A DNA stretch of 5,290 nucleotides from Candidatus Poribacteria bacterium (GTDB taxonomy: Bacteria; Poribacteria; WGA-4E; WGA-3G). The stretch spans positions 1 to 5,290 of the forward strand of contig JAPPDN010000959.1 in NCBI GenBank assembly GCA_028824575.1, written 5' to 3'. Position 1 is the stretch's first letter, and the number at the start of each line of letters is the position of its first letter. The notes under the pieces are model-generated. The model did not search any database. It saw nothing but the letters and a program-made list of their open reading frames with translations, and was not told the DNA's origin. Both the position numbers and the translations under genes were made by a program. Shown in pieces: positions 4,898 to 5,290 of this stretch.

Positions 4898-5290
4898 TTA
4901 CTTTCCCGTATCGCTTAGCACTGAAAGTATTTCGATTTCAAGATCAAGACATTCACCGGGTATTGGAAGCATATCCTCAGGTATCTGGTTTGATTGAATA
5001 AAATCTGTCTGAACTGAAGCATGTTCCTCGTATGGAACCCTTACTTGAATTGCATAGGGATTTTCAGAATCGGCGAATGCCTCGTGGAGGTCAATTTTGC
5101 CAGATCGGATAAGGTTAAGCCGTTCAGTGGAGACAGCAACACAGAGCCAAGTTAAAAATTTGGCATCTTCAGCAGCAGCCACAACAAGGTAAAAATGCCC
5201 TGAAGCGTTTTTGCAGGAGTAAAGAACAGGTTGATCGTAGTATTCATATACTTCTACAATCTCAAGTTTGCCTAATTCTGGAATATTGAG
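4898..5290 (-). CDS. DUF6575-like hypothetical protein, C-terminal 130 residues
   Basis: The frame stays open on the minus strand to the right edge, so the start lies outside the window; the GTG at 5182 is an internal valine, since the 36 codons before it read convincingly (LEIVEVYEYYDQPVLYSC). In the visible part, ELGKLEIVEVYEYYDQPVLY is followed by FYLVVAAAEDAKFLTWLCVA, then VSTERLNLIRSGKIDLHEAF, then a strand-rich end (IQVRVPYEEH, CLDLEIEILSVL). The pattern VYEYYDxPxLY, WLxVxVS and IDLxxAF resembles, from memory, the family called DUF6575, of unknown function; this is tentative. There is no membrane segment or signal in what can be seen. It runs toward the SDR gene in the same direction with a 185-base gap, too long to assume one operon. 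Confidence 0.7.
   Translation of the reverse strand, partial: LNIPELGKLEIVEVYEYYDQPVLYSCKNASGHFYLVVAAAEDAKFLTWLCVAVSTERLNLIRSGKIDLHEAFADSENPYAIQVRVPYEEHASVQTDFIQSNQIPEDMLPIPGECLDLEIEILSVLSDTGK

Overview
The window looks like a chromosomal segment of an uncultured bacterium with roughly 50% GC. The plus-strand genes use good Shine-Dalgarno sites, and there is one near-consensus sigma-70-type promoter. The mix of genes (a sulfite reductase-TusA fusion, PIN-type and HI1420-type antitoxins, short beta-rich hypothetical proteins, GGGCGAGG hairpins between genes) reminds me of Candidatus Poribacteria or similar sponge- and seawater-associated lineages. That assignment is recall-based inference, not something the sequence proves.

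Left part (1-1250): the window opens inside the 3' half of a siroheme/4Fe-4S sulfite (or nitrite) reductase. It carries a helical, HEPN-like segment, a highly charged linker and a C-terminal TusA/SirA sulfur-carrier domain. A strong intrinsic terminator (1172-1220) follows it.

Middle (1251-2403): a patch of small accessory genes. First comes an intact antitoxin of the kind paired with PIN-domain RNases. Its toxin, overlapping it by ATGA, is reduced to the first ~20 and last ~30 codons in different frames. Next is an HI1420-type helix-turn-helix antitoxin without its usual upstream RelE/HigB-type toxin. Last is an 81-residue hypothetical protein with its own promoter (TTGACT, 17 bp, TATAAT), preceded by a 9-codon mini-ORF.

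Centre right (2484-3870): a tight pair, a 192-residue protein of unknown function followed one base later by an E1-like adenylyltransferase of the MoeB/ThiF family with all ATP, zinc and catalytic-cysteine signatures. With the upstream sulfite reductase-TusA gene this suggests a sulfur assimilation or sulfur-relay neighbourhood: sulfite reduced to sulfide, sulfur held on the TusA cysteine, and a ubiquitin-like sulfur carrier activated by the E1. No such carrier (ThiS/MoaD/CysO with a C-terminal GG) is visible here; it would have to lie outside the window.

Right part (3871-5290): a short gap with a perfect 8-bp hairpin separates the convergent genes. On the minus strand lie an SDR oxidoreductase with an unusual nucleotide-binding loop and, upstream of it after 185 bp with no recognisable feature (4713-4897), the 3' end of a DUF6575-like hypothetical gene that runs off the right edge. 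No rRNA, tRNA, CRISPR array or insertion sequence was seen. The nearest thing to an undescribed system is the reductase-TusA / unknown 192-residue protein / E1 set; the clearest evolutionary story is the toxin-antitoxin graveyard inserted between its members.
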